Shown in pieces: positions 36,049 to 44,553 of a DNA stretch of 64,000 nucleotides. The position numbers and the translations under genes are program-made. Positions within the stretch are counted from its first letter, which is position 1. Each line of letters begins with the position of its first letter. Source of the stretch: Actinomycetospora chibensis (GTDB taxonomy: Bacteria > Actinomycetota > Actinomycetes > Mycobacteriales > Pseudonocardiaceae); assembly GCF_028737215.1 (NCBI RefSeq), contig NZ_JAQZAM010000014.1, forward strand, positions 149,784 to 213,783, read 5' to 3'. Under the pieces are notes generated by a model, which had not been told where the DNA came from, did no database searches, and was given only the letters and a program-made list of their open reading frames with translations.

Positions 36049-36070
36049 GTTCAGGCGTTGTTCACCCACC
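36049..36070 (+). promoter_or_regulatory. PHO-box-like direct repeat upstream of senX3
   Basis: Two adjacent 11-bp units, GTTCAGGCGTT and GTTCACCCACC, match the Streptomyces PHO-box unit (GKTCAYYYRSG) and RegX3/PhoP spacing; a weaker third unit (GTTGGCCTGCG) precedes them. The position, about 90-110 bp upstream of senX3, fits autoregulation by RegX3. Confidence 0.55.
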
Positions 36071-36093
36071 CTCGGGGGCTCCGCCCCCCCGAG
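36071..36093 (-). terminator. GC hairpin downstream of gpmA
   Basis: CTCGGGGGC and its complement enclose TCC(G), with two extra C in the right arm; it lies 26 bp past the gpmA stop and next to the PHO-box-like site. Confidence 0.5.
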
Positions 36094-36118
36094 CACCCCC
36101 CCGAAAGCCCCCTCGGCG

Positions 36119-36889
36119 TCAGCGGCCCTGGTTCGCCACCGCGGCGATCGCGTCCTTCGCGGCGTCGGGGTCGAGGTACGTGCCGCCCGGGTTGGTGGGC
36201 GTGAGGTCCCCGTCGTCCGCCTCGGCGAGGTCGTAGCGCAGCGGGATGCCCGTGGGGATGTTCAGCCCGGCGATGGTCTCGTCGTCGACGCCGTCGAGGT
36301 GCTTGACCACGGCGCGCAGCGAGTTGCCGTGCGCGGCGACGAGCACGGTGTGCCCGGCGCGCAGGTCCGGGACGACCGCCTCGGTCCAGTACGGCAGCAG
36401 CCGCTCGAGGACGTCCTTGAGGCACTCGGTGCGCGGCATCGCGTCGCCGAGGTCGGCGTAGCGCGGGTCGCCGGTCTGCGCGTACGGGTCGTCGGGGTCG
36501 ATCGGGGGCGGCGGGGTGTCGTACGAGCGGCGCCAGATCTGGAACTGCTCCTCGCCGTACTCCTCCATCGTCTGCTTCTTGTCCTTGCCCTGGAGGGCGC
36601 CGTAGTGCCGCTCGTTCAGCCGCCAGTCGCGGCGGACCGGGATCCAGGCGCGGTCGGCGACGTCGAGGGCGAGGTTCGCGGTGTTGATGGCGCGGCGCAG
36701 CAGCGACGTGTGCAGGACGTCGGGCAGCAGGCCGGCGTCCGCGAGCAGTTCGCCGCCCCGGCGCGCCTCCTGCTCGCCCTTCGGCGACAGCGGGACGTCC
36801 ACCCAGCCGGTGAACAGGTTCTTCTCGTTCCAGTCGCTCTGGCCGTGACGCAGCAGCACGAGCGTGCCGACGGTTCCCTCCGGGGTCAT
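36119..36889 (-). CDS. gpmA: 2,3-bisphosphoglycerate-dependent phosphoglycerate mutase GpmA
   Basis: Glycolytic interconversion of 3- and 2-phosphoglycerate. The 256-residue product has the full dPGM set: [66 protein letters not shown] and [12 protein letters not shown]. The catalytic His is in LRHGQS (about residue 15) and the second in AAHGNS. Placement before senX3-regX3 is conserved in actinobacteria. Terminates at the hairpin 36071-36093. Confidence 0.95.
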   Translation of the reverse strand: MTPEGTVGTLVLLRHGQSDWNEKNLFTGWVDVPLSPKGEQEARRGGELLADAGLLPDVLHTSLLRRAINTANLALDVADRAWIPVRRDWRLNERHYGALQGKDKKQTMEEYGEEQFQIWRRSYDTPPPPIDPDDPYAQTGDPRYADLGDAMPRTECLKDVLERLLPYWTEAVVPDLRAGHTVLVAAHGNSLRAVVKHLDGVDDETIAGLNIPTGIPLRYDLAEADDGDLTPTNPGGTYLDPDAAKDAIAAVANQGR

Positions 36890-37083
36890 GACCTGGGAGC
36901 CTGCCAGCGGCCCGCCGGGGACACCACGCCGCCGGGTGGTCCCGCGCGTGAGATCACCTCTCGCCGGGTACCGCTGGCGGCATCGGCGGCAGGATGCGCC
37001 GAACCCTCCGACCCGGTGGCGGCGGGCCGCACACCACGCGGAGCCGCCCGGGTCACCGAACGACTCGACTCCAGGAGTGCGAC

Positions 37084-37458
37084 GTGAACGACGACGACAT
37101 GACCACCAGCGGGCACGGCCCGGCGGACGGCGGCGCGGCCGGCAACGGCGGCGACGGCGGGGCGGACGGCGGCGCCGACGGCGGTGCGGGCCACGGCCCG
37201 GCCGACGGTGGCGCGGCCGGTCGCGGCGCGGACGGCGGGGCCGACGGTGGGGCCGACGGTGGCGCCGACGGCGGGGCCGACGGTGGGGCCGACGGCGGGG
37301 CCGACGGTGGCGCTGACGGCAGCGCCCACGGCCCGTCCGACGGCGGCGCGTTCGGCAACTCGGCCGACGGCGGCGCCGACGGTGCCGCGGGCCACGGCCC
37401 CTCCGACGGTGGCGCCCGCGGCGGCGGCTCCGACGGCGGTGCCGACGGCGGGGCCTGA
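37084..37458 (+). CDS. (GADG)n / HGP-repeat protein, possible oxygenase substrate
   Basis: 124 residues, start GTG 37084 with AGGAG six bases upstream. After VNDDDMTTS the whole chain is repetitive: four HGP(A/S)DGGAxGxx blocks separated by runs of Gly-Ala-Asp-Gly, the longest with eight consecutive GADG units (37228-37322). There is no Cys, Lys or aromatic residue except one Phe; net charge is strongly acidic. It ends 6 bp before the JmjC oxygenase gene, so the two are almost surely co-transcribed. The regular Asp and His spacing makes it a candidate substrate. It has no signal peptide. It could also be a structural or metal-binding protein. Confidence 0.6.
   Translation: MNDDDMTTSGHGPADGGAAGNGGDGGADGGADGGAGHGPADGGAAGRGADGGADGGADGGADGGADGGADGGADGGADGSAHGPSDGGAFGNSADGGADGAAGHGPSDGGARGGGSDGGADGGA
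37228..37322 (+). repeat. 12-bp tandem repeat (GGGGCCGACGGT-type)
   Basis: Eight nearly identical 12-bp units encode Gly-Ala-Asp-Gly. Third-base variation (GGC/GGG/GGT) between units indicates selection on the peptide. Confidence 0.92.
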
Positions 37459-37464
37459 GCCTCG

Positions 37465-38769
37465 ATGACCTCCACGCCCGATCCCTCGTCGGATCGCGGC
37501 CCCGACGCCGACGCCGGGCGGTCCCACGATCGCCCGGCGCTGCGGCGTCTCGTGGCCGGCGACCTCGACGACTTCGCCGGCGCGGCCTGGGGCCGCGAGG
37601 CCCGGCTCTCGCGCGCCGCGGACCTGGCGAAGCACGCCGAGGGCGAGCAGCCCGAGGCGTTCGGCGACCTGTTCGACCTGGCCGCCGTCGACGAGCTGCT
37701 GTCGCGGCGCGGGCTGCGGACCCCGTTCCTGCGGATCGCCAAGCAGGGCACCGTGGTCGACTCGCGCCACTTCACCGGCGAGGGCGGCGTCGGCGCCGAG
37801 GTGTCCGACCAGGTGCAGGACGACCGTGTCGCCGCGCTGTTCGCCGACGGGCACACCGTCGTGCTGCAGGGCGTGCACCGGACCTGGGCCCCCGTGGCGG
37901 ACCTCGTCACCGAGCTCGGGGCCGAGCTCGGGCACCCCGCGCAGACCAACGCCTACATCACGCCCGCGTCGTCGCAGGGCTTCTCCGCCCACTACGACGT
38001 GCACGACGTCTTCGTCCTCCAGGTGGCGGGCACGAAACGCTGGCACGTGCACGCCCCCGTGCACGCGGACCCGCTGCGCTCGCAGCCCTGGAACGACCGC
38101 GCGGGCGCCGTCGCCGCCCGCGCCACCGAGGACCCCCTGATCGACGAGGTCCTCGAGCCCGGCGACGTGCTCTACCTCCCGCGCGGCTACCTGCACTCGG
38201 CCACCGCCCAGGGCGAGGTCAGCGCGCACCTGACCATCGGCGTCCACGTGCTCACCCGCTGGGCCGTGGTGGACGCGATCGTGAACGCGCTCACCGACGA
38301 CCCGACGCTGCGCGGCTCGCTGCCGCTGGGCATCGACGCCGCCGATCCCGAGGCGCTCGCCCCGCACGTCGAGGCCGTGGCCGCGCGCCTCGCCGAGACC
38401 CTCGCCGCGCCGGACCCGGGCCGCGCCGCGCGCGTCGCCCGGCGGCTGCGCCGGCGCGCGTGGACGGGCAACCGCCCCGAGGCCGTCGCCCCGCTCGCGC
38501 AGGCCGCGGCGTCGACCTCGGCGGACGCGTCGACCGCCGTCCGCTGCCGCCGGGGCCTGCACCACCGGCTGCGCACCGGCGAGGACGGCGCCGTCCTGCT
38601 CGAGCTCGCCGACCGCACCGTGACGCTGCCCGCCGGCACGCGTGCGGCCTGCGAGCGCCTGCTCGACGGGCACCCCGTCACCGCCGGCGAGCTGCCCGGT
38701 GTCGACCCGGACGACGGCGCCGTGATCGTCCGCCGGCTCCTGCGCGAGGGCGTGCTGCGCCCGGCGTGA
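37465..38769 (+). CDS. JmjC/cupin 2-oxoglutarate-Fe(II) oxygenase, ribosomal-oxygenase type
   Basis: 434 residues. The JmjC core has the facial triad H176, D178 ([10 protein letters not shown]) and H244 ([11 protein letters not shown]), with KRW after the first strand for 2-oxoglutarate. A helical middle (about 290-370) and a C-terminal winged-helix-like segment (about 385-434) complete the NO66/MINA53/RoxA layout. Known members hydroxylate Arg or His in ribosomal proteins; in several RiPP pathways related enzymes hydroxylate Asp. The immediately upstream GADG/HGP-repeat gene suggests that protein as substrate here. ATG at 37474-type alternatives exist, but 37465 gives good spacing from the previous stop. 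Confidence 0.75.
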   Translation: MTSTPDPSSDRGPDADAGRSHDRPALRRLVAGDLDDFAGAAWGREARLSRAADLAKHAEGEQPEAFGDLFDLAAVDELLSRRGLRTPFLRIAKQGTVVDSRHFTGEGGVGAEVSDQVQDDRVAALFADGHTVVLQGVHRTWAPVADLVTELGAELGHPAQTNAYITPASSQGFSAHYDVHDVFVLQVAGTKRWHVHAPVHADPLRSQPWNDRAGAVAARATEDPLIDEVLEPGDVLYLPRGYLHSATAQGEVSAHLTIGVHVLTRWAVVDAIVNALTDDPTLRGSLPLGIDAADPEALAPHVEAVAARLAETLAAPDPGRAARVARRLRRRAWTGNRPEAVAPLAQAAASTSADASTAVRCRRGLHHRLRTGEDGAVLLELADRTVTLPAGTRAACERLLDGHPVTAGELPGVDPDDGAVIVRRLLREGVLRPA

Positions 38770-38815
38770 CACACGCCGGGTGTCCACCGCGGCCCGGGCC
38801 GGGTATGACGGAGAG

Positions 38816-39796
38816 ATGACCTCACCGGAGACCGATGCCCCGGACGCATCTGCGGGCTTCCGGTGCTCGGAGGCGGCCCGCGATCGCGACGACCCCTTCG
38901 TCGCGACCGCGCCGCCCGCGCGGTGCTGGCTGCTCGTCGAGCACCCCGGACCGTGGGGGCGCGACGCCCTCGGCGGCGCCGGCTACCCCGACGACGTCCT
39001 CGACGCCATCGACGCGTTCTGCCGGGCCCGCGGGGCGCGGTTCCAGCTCATCCGCCGCTCCCGCAGCCGCGGGGAGCCGATGGCCGACCGGGGGCGCTTC
39101 GCCCTCGTCGACACCACGCCCGGCGCGGAGACGGTGCGCTGGGGGCGGGTCGCCTCGCCGCTCGAACTGCCCGCCGCGCTGGCCGACGTCGAGGCCGCGA
39201 CCGTCGCGTCGTCCGAGCCCGTCTACCTCGTCTGCGCCCACGGACGCCACGACGCGTGCTGCGCGATGCGGGGCCGCCCGGTGGCCGCCGAGCTCGCCGC
39301 GACGTACCCGGACCGCACCTGGGAGACCACGCACACCGGCGGCGACCGGTTCGCCGCCAACGTCGTCCTGCTCCCCCACGGCCTCGTGCTCGGCCGGGTG
39401 CCCGCCACCGAGGCGGTCTCCGTCGTCGAGCGCTACGCCGCCGGCGAGGTCGACACCGTCTGGGTGCGCGGACGCTCCGGATTCTCCCCGCCCGCCCAGG
39501 CCGCCCAGCACCACGCGCGCCTGGCGTTCGGTGAGGCCCGCGTGGACGCCCTGCGCGTGCTCGGCACCGAGACGCGGGAGCCGGGCGTCGTCGAGGTGAC
39601 GCTCGACGGCGGGTCCGGCCGCGGTCCGGTCTCGGTGGTCGTGCGCGAGCGCTGGGTCGCCTCGCCGACGCCCCTCACGTGCTCGGCCGGGCGCGCCTCG
39701 TCGATGCGTGTCTTCGATCTCGTCGAGATGACCCCCGGCGCCGGGTTCTCCGAGGGTCCCGAGGTCAGGGCCCTGGGGGCCGTGGCCGGGGGGTGA
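38816..39796 (+). CDS. Sucrase/ferredoxin-like family protein
   Basis: 326 residues of the sucraseferredoxin-like family (thioredoxin-like [2Fe-2S] ferredoxin fold). The cluster-ligand pattern is VCAHGRHDACCAMRGRP (about 138-154), and HTGGDRFAANVVLLPHG is the second family signature. The start at 38816 is preferred since GGAG lies just upstream. It follows the JmjC gene by 46 bp on the same strand and could supply electrons, though such proteins are common alone. Function not established. Confidence 0.82.
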   Translation: MTSPETDAPDASAGFRCSEAARDRDDPFVATAPPARCWLLVEHPGPWGRDALGGAGYPDDVLDAIDAFCRARGARFQLIRRSRSRGEPMADRGRFALVDTTPGAETVRWGRVASPLELPAALADVEAATVASSEPVYLVCAHGRHDACCAMRGRPVAAELAATYPDRTWETTHTGGDRFAANVVLLPHGLVLGRVPATEAVSVVERYAAGEVDTVWVRGRSGFSPPAQAAQHHARLAFGEARVDALRVLGTETREPGVVEVTLDGGSGRGPVSVVVRERWVASPTPLTCSAGRASSMRVFDLVEMTPGAGFSEGPEVRALGAVAGG

Positions 39797-39890
39797 AGCT
39801 CTCCGGAACGGGCGTGGGGACTGGTTCAGGAGGAGGATCCGGGGGAACGTGGCGGCTGAACGTCACGAATCCCGGAACGGAGCAGGACCC

Positions 39891-40160
39891 ATGATCCTCA
39901 CCATCCTCGGCTGGATCGTCTTCGGACTGATCGTCGGCTTCATCGCCCGCGCCCTGGTCCCCGGCAAGGACAACATCGGCATCTTCATGACGATCGGCCT
40001 GGGCATCCTCGGCTCGGTCGTCGGCGGGCTGATCTTCTCCCTGTTCAGCGGGCGCTTCACGCTGTCGAACCCGGTGGGCTGGATCGGATCGGTCATCTTC
40101 GCGATCATCCTGCTGGTGATCTACAACAGGGTGACCGGACGCAAGCGCGTCGGCCGCTAG
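39891..40160 (+). CDS. GlsB/YeaQ/YmgE family membrane protein
   Basis: 89 residues with three transmembrane helices; ILGWIVFGLIVGFIARALVPG at the start and GILGSVVGG in the middle are the family signature (transglycosylase-associated protein). Members are stress-induced inner-membrane proteins of unknown mechanism. ATG 39891 has GGAGCAGG upstream; an upstream in-frame start would add 14 unlikely residues. Confidence 0.85.
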   Translation: MILTILGWIVFGLIVGFIARALVPGKDNIGIFMTIGLGILGSVVGGLIFSLFSGRFTLSNPVGWIGSVIFAIILLVIYNRVTGRKRVGR

Positions 40161-40172
40161 CCCACCTTGGCT

Positions 40173-40194
40173 CGGCCCGGCGTCCGCCGGGCCG
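40173..40194 (+). terminator. Hairpin terminator after the GlsB-like gene
   Basis: Perfect 9-bp inverted repeat (40173-40181 with 40186-40194), loop GTCC, 12 bp past the stop. Confidence 0.6.
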
Positions 40195-40235
40195 GGCCGA
40201 CCGACAGGCCATTCCTCCGACCCCGGGAGACGACG

Positions 40236-40673
40236 ATGCCGAGCCGCGACGCGACCACGCACTGGGAGGGCGGCCTCCAGGACGGCACGGGTCAGGTGAG
40301 CCTCGACTCGTCCAACGCCGGCCAGTTCACCGTCTCGTTCCCCACCCGCGCCGAGGACCCCAACGGGCAGACCAGCCCCGAGGAGCTGATCGCCGCCGCA
40401 CACTCCTCGTGCCTGGCGATGAACCTCTCCGGCGTGCTCGGCGGCGAGGGCCTCACGGCGAACGCGATCGACGTGAGCGCCGAGGTCACCCTGTCGCCGG
40501 CCAAGGGCGGCGGCTTCGAGATCAGCGGGATCGCGATCACGCTGCGCGCCGACGTCGACGGACTCGACGAGGCGAAGTTCCGCGAGCTCGCCGAGACCGC
40601 CGAGAAGACCTGCCCGGTCTCCAAGGCGCTCGCCGGCACCACGATCACCCTCGACGCCGCGCTCGGGAGCTGA
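40236..40673 (+). CDS. OsmC family peroxiredoxin
   Basis: 145 residues. Both catalytic cysteines are present: SSCLAMNLS (about residue 60) and KTCPVSKAL (about 126); SPEELIAAAHSSC is the OsmC family signature. It would reduce organic hydroperoxides using a low-molecular thiol (mycothiol is made by this organism). ATG at 40236 follows GGGAGACGACG; the track frame extends upstream only through the terminator. Confidence 0.88.
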   Translation: MPSRDATTHWEGGLQDGTGQVSLDSSNAGQFTVSFPTRAEDPNGQTSPEELIAAAHSSCLAMNLSGVLGGEGLTANAIDVSAEVTLSPAKGGGFEISGIAITLRADVDGLDEAKFRELAETAEKTCPVSKALAGTTITLDAALGS

Positions 40674-40780
40674 GACCGGTCTGTCGGGGGCCGCGTCCAC
40701 CGTGACGCCGTGTCCGATCCCGGCCCGTCGCTGACGTCCCCCGGTATCGTGGGTCCCGACGGCGAGAACCGGAGGCTCCC

Positions 40781-40969
40781 ATGGCCGACGCACCAGCCCG
40801 CCCCGCGCGGCAACGCATCGTCGAGCCCGGCGAGCCGGCGAGCGACCTGGCCGAGCGTCTGCACCTCGACGATCCCGCGCTCCAGCGCCGCTACCGCGCC
40901 GATCTCGATCGCGTGCGCGACGCCGAGCTCCGCGCCGAGATCGACACCGAGGGCGTCCGCCTGCACTGA
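40781..40969 (+). CDS. Small charged helical protein
   Basis: 62 residues, rich in Arg, Asp, Glu and Ala; LAERLHLDDPALQRRYRADLDRVRDAELRAEI should be one long helix. GGAGG six bases before the ATG gives strong support for translation. It sits 12 bp before the disrupted gene at 40982. Not recognised. Confidence 0.6.
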   Translation: MADAPARPARQRIVEPGEPASDLAERLHLDDPALQRRYRADLDRVRDAELRAEIDTEGVRLH

Positions 40970-40981
40970 CCTGGACGGGCG

Positions 40982-41993
40982 ATGACCTGGCCGTTCCTCG
41001 CCTGGTCGCCGGACGACTCCGCGGGCGCGGTCTACGACGTCACCGTGCCCGGCACGTGGGACGAGCTCGTCGAGTTCTACGCCGGCGGCGCGGGCAGCCG
41101 CCCGCTCGAGCGCATCGTGGAGATCGCCCGCGGGCACGGGGTGCGCAGCGTCGTCGTCGAGCAGCGCTACCTCGACCCGGACTGGCGCAGCGAGCACGGC
41201 GCGTTCCACGGCCGCCTGTTCCGCCGTCACCCCTCGGTGTGCCACCGCTGGCACCTGTCCACCGACGACGTCCCCGCCGACCTCTCGGAGCTGCGTCCGG
41301 GCGCGCGGTGCTGTGCCGGTACGTCAACAGCCAGCTCCCGCCGCTGGTGATCTCGTCGAGCCACGCCTGGGTGGTCGTCGCCTATCGGCGCGCCCCCGGC
41401 GACGACCGTCGGGTGACGCTGTGGCGGCACGACGACGCGCGCGGGCGCTACCTCGAGGTCGACGACCCCTTCGCGGAGCCCGAGGACGCCCACCGCCCCT
41501 GGCGGACCGCGATCCTCCCGCTGCTGCCCGCGATCTACGTGACGGCGGAGCGTGCCGAGGCGGCCGGACGGCTGTGGTTCGCGGGCTATCTCCGCGGCGC
41601 CGAGGACGACGAGCCCGTGGCCCGCGCCGCCGCGGCGGGCGAGCTGGCCTTCCGCACCTACGTCGTGCGCAGCGACGAGTACCTCGAGGGCCTGTGGGCG
41701 CGCGGCGTCGACCCGGCGCTGGCCGACCTCTACCGCCTCGCGGCCCTTCCCGAGCACCTGTGGGTGGTCGAGGCCGTCGACCGCGCCGCCGCCGCGACGG
41801 CCGTCCCGACGTCGTCGGCGAGGCCCTGGTGGACGCGACGGCGTCGACGCACCACGAGCCGTTGCAGGAGGGCCTCGTCGCCCTGCACGGCGGTCGGTTG
41901 GCGCACCGCATCAGGCCCGACCACGGCACGCGTCGCGAGCTCCTGCTCACCGACCCGGGGCACTACCGCACGGGACGGCCCGGGCGGCGCTGA
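40982..41993 (+). pseudogene. Twice-frameshifted gene, unknown family
   Basis: Three reading frames join into one plausible protein of about 337 residues: frame A 40982 to about 41300 (MTWPFLAWSPDDSAG...ADLSELRPG), frame B about 41300-41800 (VLCRYVNSQLPPLVISSSHAWVVVAYRR...AALPEHLWVVEAVD) and frame C about 41805-41993 (DVVGEALVDATASTHHEPLQEG...DPGHYRTG). Each junction needs one extra base, at GGGCGCGCGG near 41300 and at GTCCCGAC near 41805. Codon bias is high-GC throughout, so decay is recent or these are base-calling errors in GC runs. The family is not recognised. Confidence 0.6.
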
Positions 41994-42445
41994 TCCTGGC
42001 CACGCTGATCCTGGCCACGCTGATCCGACTCGTCGCCCTCCGGGAGCGTGCCCGCGATGGCCGGGCCGACGACGCTGATCGACGCGTCCGTGCCGGTGTC
42101 CTCCTCGGCCTCGCCCTCGTCGGCCACCGGGCCGAGTGTGAGGCGGATGCGGTGGGTGTCGGTGCGCTCCCGCTCGCCCCCGCCGGACACCTCCCCCGAG
42201 AGCACGAACCACTTGGCCCCGACCGAGCCCTGCGTGTCCCGCCGCCGGTGCACCTCGACCGCGAGCTCGATCTCGACCTCGCGCACCCCGAGCCCGTAGC
42301 CCTCGTCGCGACGGCCCCGCGCGGCGACCAGGTCGCGCCGCAACGCCAGCAGCACCTCGTCCAGGCCCAGGCCTCGTCGGTCTCCCCACCGTCCTCGTCC
42401 ACGCCGCCGACCGTAGCGAGGCACCCCGACATCGGTCGGAATCAT
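41963..42445 (-). CDS. Trypco2-domain protein
   Basis: Up to 160 residues. The segment from about 27 (GLDEVLLALRRDLVAARG) through VREVEIELAVEVHRR, GAKWFVLSGEV and THRIRLTLGP has the helix-plus-strand pattern of the 'trypsin co-occurring domain 2', an accessory domain found with serine proteases in conflict-type systems. The tail carries GQDQR repeats. The 31-bp 3' overlap with the disrupted gene is convergent. The ATG at 42445 is tentative, because the domain starts later. No protease gene is adjacent. Function unknown. Confidence 0.6.
   Translation of the reverse strand: MIPTDVGVPRYGRRRGRGRWGDRRGLGLDEVLLALRRDLVAARGRRDEGYGLGVREVEIELAVEVHRRRDTQGSVGAKWFVLSGEVSGGGERERTDTHRIRLTLGPVADEGEAEEDTGTDASISVVGPAIAGTLPEGDESDQRGQDQRGQDQRRPGRPVR
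41989..42026. repeat. 15-bp tandem repeat
   Basis: GCTGATCCTGGCCAC occurs twice in tandem, with half a third copy. On the minus strand it encodes the DQRGQ repeats at the C-terminus of the Trypco2 protein, and it spans the stop of the plus-strand pseudogene. Confidence 0.85.
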
Positions 42446-42448
42446 CGC

Positions 42449-42479
42449 TTGACAGGACTGTGCAGTACAGATTTAGGAT
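42449..42479 (+). promoter_or_regulatory. Promoter of the DUF899 gene with palindrome
   Basis: TTGACA (42449-42454) and TAGGAT (42474-42479), spacer 19, ending 7 nt before the ATG. ACTGTGCAGT in the spacer is a perfect 10-bp palindrome, and CTGTgcagtACAG is another overlapping one, suggesting a repressor operator. The divergent Trypco2 gene starts 4 bp away, so the region is shared. Confidence 0.6.
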
Positions 42480-42486
42480 CGCCGTC

Positions 42487-43167
42487 ATGGACCTCACCTC
42501 GCGACCCGTTGTCACGTCCGCCGAGTGGCAGAAGGCCCGCGAGGAGATGCTCGTGCGCGAGAAGGAGGCCACCCGCGCGCAGGACGCGCTGGCCGCCGCG
42601 CGACGCCGCATGCCGATGGAGAAGCTCGGGGACCACCTCCTCGACGGCGTCGACGGGCCCGTCCGCCTCGTCGACGTGTTCGAGGGGCGCCGCCAGCTCA
42701 TCGCCTACAAGTTCATGTGGACCGACCCCGAGAGCCCCTGCGAGGGCTGCTCGCTGTTCGTCGACCAGTTCGGCCACACCGCCCACCTCAACGCCCGCGA
42801 CGTCACGCGCGTGGTGATCAGCTCCGGCCCGCTCGCCGAGACGTTGCCCTACCGCGAGCGGATGGGCTGGAGCGTGCCGTTCTACTCGGCGGCGAACAGC
42901 AAGCTCTTCGACGACCTCGGCCACGACAGCTCGTTCGCGCTCGACGTCTTCCTGCGCGACGGCGACGACGTCTACCGGACCTACATGATCGACGGCCGGG
43001 GCACCGAGAAGCTGGGCAGCGTCTGGTCGTTCCTCGACATCACGCCCTTCGGGCGCCAGGAGGCGTGGGAGGAGTCCCCGCCCGGCACCCCGCAGGGCGA
43101 CCCCTACGTCTGGTGGCGCCGCCACGACGAGTACGACACCGCCGCGACCGCGGGCGGCTGCCACTGA
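42487..43167 (+). CDS. DUF899 family thioredoxin-like protein
   Basis: 226 residues. RPVVTSAEWQKAREEMLVREKEATRAQDALAAARRRMP is the N-terminal helical signature of DUF899; the thioredoxin-like core has CEGCSLFVDQFGH and a conserved HDSSFALDVFLR...YMIDGRGTE, ending in ITPFGRQEAWEESP. The family is related to AhpC/TSA-like proteins; its substrate is unknown. The ATG at 42487 lies 7 nt downstream of a -10 element, so it is probably leaderless. Confidence 0.85.
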   Translation: MDLTSRPVVTSAEWQKAREEMLVREKEATRAQDALAAARRRMPMEKLGDHLLDGVDGPVRLVDVFEGRRQLIAYKFMWTDPESPCEGCSLFVDQFGHTAHLNARDVTRVVISSGPLAETLPYRERMGWSVPFYSAANSKLFDDLGHDSSFALDVFLRDGDDVYRTYMIDGRGTEKLGSVWSFLDITPFGRQEAWEESPPGTPQGDPYVWWRRHDEYDTAATAGGCH

Positions 43168-43246
43168 CGAATGTCAGCGAAGTGCCGTCACAGACGTCCA
43201 GTGTCCGTATCGCGCCGTCGATCACTGCGGAGTCGATTACCGGGGA

Positions 43247-43615
43247 TCAGTCGCCGTCGACCACCGGCAGCGGCGCGGTGTCGACGTGCGGCTCCTCCTC
43301 GGTCCCGGGCCGGAAGAACGCGAGGAACGCGACGGCCGCCAGGGCGAACACCAGACCGACCGTCAGGTAGACCAGCGCCGAGACCACGGTCGGGTTCCCG
43401 GCGACGGCGTGCGTGAGCCCCGCCTCCGCCGACCACGCCAGGACGAACTGCCGCGGGCGCCGCGCCCCGTCCCGCACCGCGACCAGCAGCGCGACCTGGG
43501 CCACGACGAGGACCACGACGAGGACCAGCGACCCGCCGGCCAGGAGCATCGCCGCCGCGACGCCCGCTCCGAGCGCACACGCCGCGACGGTCGCGAGCAC
43601 GACGCGGGTGGGCAC
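43247..43615 (-). CDS. Four-helix membrane protein
   Basis: 122 residues: helices at about 4-25, 26-45, a basic loop (RDGARRPRQFVLAWSAEAGLTHAVAGN), then 73-98, ending with an acidic tail (GTEEEPHVDTAPLPVVDGD). GTG 43615 follows GAGGGC. The gene is divergent from the methyltransferase. Not recognised. Confidence 0.6.
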   Translation of the reverse strand: MPTRVVLATVAACALGAGVAAAMLLAGGSLVLVVVLVVAQVALLVAVRDGARRPRQFVLAWSAEAGLTHAVAGNPTVVSALVYLTVGLVFALAAVAFLAFFRPGTEEEPHVDTAPLPVVDGD

Positions 43616-43713
43616 GCCCTCACGGTACGGCGACGGACGGGCGAGCCGGTTCCGCTCCCGCCGTCGATGGGCGACGATCACGTACCGCCGAGCACCGAGC
43701 ACCCGGAGGCACC

Positions 43714-44553
43714 GTGGCCGCCCAGCAGACGCCCGCATCCGGGACACCGGCCATCTCCCTGCACGACTTCACCGACATCGACCACTCCGCGGAGTCCACC
43801 TACGTCGCCGCGCTCGAGGCCTTCGACCGCCTGCCGTTGCTCCGCGAGCTCAAGGCGCTGGCCATCGAGCGCACCGCGGTCGGGCCGGGCCGCCGGGTGC
43901 TCGACGTCGGCTGCGGGTTCGGGCTCGAGACGCTCCGGCTGGCGGCGCTCGTGCAGCCCGGCGGGGCCGTCTCCGGGGTCGACGTCTCCGCCGACTTCAT
44001 CGCCGAGGCCGTCCGCCGCGCCGAGGCCCAGGGGCTGCACGTCGACCTCACCACGGGCGACGCCCAGCACCTGCCCTTCCCGGACGACGCCTTCGACGTC
44101 ACGCGGATCGAACGGGTCCTGATCTACCTGGACGACCCGGACCGCGCGCTCGCCGAGATGGTCCGCGTGACCCGGCCCGGCGGCCGGATCGCGGTCATCG
44201 CGCCAGACTTCGACACGAACACCGTCAACGTGCCGGACGCCGCGCTGGTCCGCGCCGTGCTCGCGCACGAGGCCGACACGTCCGTCGTCAATCCCCGCCT
44301 TGTGCGTGACCTGCGCGGGAAGCTCGAGGACCTGGGTCTCGAGGACGTCGGGCTCACCAGCCGCATGGTCGTCTTCTCCCCCGACCTCGGGGCGCAGTAC
44401 TTCGGCGGCCTCGGCCCGGCCGCCGCACGGGCCGGCGTGATCGACGCCGACGCCGGGCAGCGCTGGACCTCGACCGTCGACGAGCTCCACCGCACCGGCC
44501 GCCTCTTCGGCGCGATCGGCTACTACCTCGTCACCGCGTCCGTGTCGGGGTGA
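43714..44553 (+). CDS. Class I SAM-dependent methyltransferase
   Basis: 279 residues. Motif I VLDVGCGFGLETLRLA (about 64-79), acidic loop VSGVDVS, motif with GDAQHLPFPDDAFD and the post-motif RPGGRIAV. N-terminal ESTYVAALEAFDRLP resembles ubiquinone/menaquinone-type and demethylmenaquinone-like methyltransferases of secondary metabolism. Substrate unknown. GTG start with CCGGAGG upstream. Its 3' end overlaps the convergent 2H phosphoesterase gene by 23 bp. Confidence 0.82.
   Translation: MAAQQTPASGTPAISLHDFTDIDHSAESTYVAALEAFDRLPLLRELKALAIERTAVGPGRRVLDVGCGFGLETLRLAALVQPGGAVSGVDVSADFIAEAVRRAEAQGLHVDLTTGDAQHLPFPDDAFDVTRIERVLIYLDDPDRALAEMVRVTRPGGRIAVIAPDFDTNTVNVPDAALVRAVLAHEADTSVVNPRLVRDLRGKLEDLGLEDVGLTSRMVVFSPDLGAQYFGGLGPAAARAGVIDADAGQRWTSTVDELHRTGRLFGAIGYYLVTASVSG

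Noticed and set aside
36886..38787. Minus-strand 633-codon frame opposite the repeat and JmjC genes
   Set aside because: It would read the repeat as [10 protein letters not shown], but lacks an RBS and overlaps the intact oxygenase; plus strand has RBS and operon spacing.
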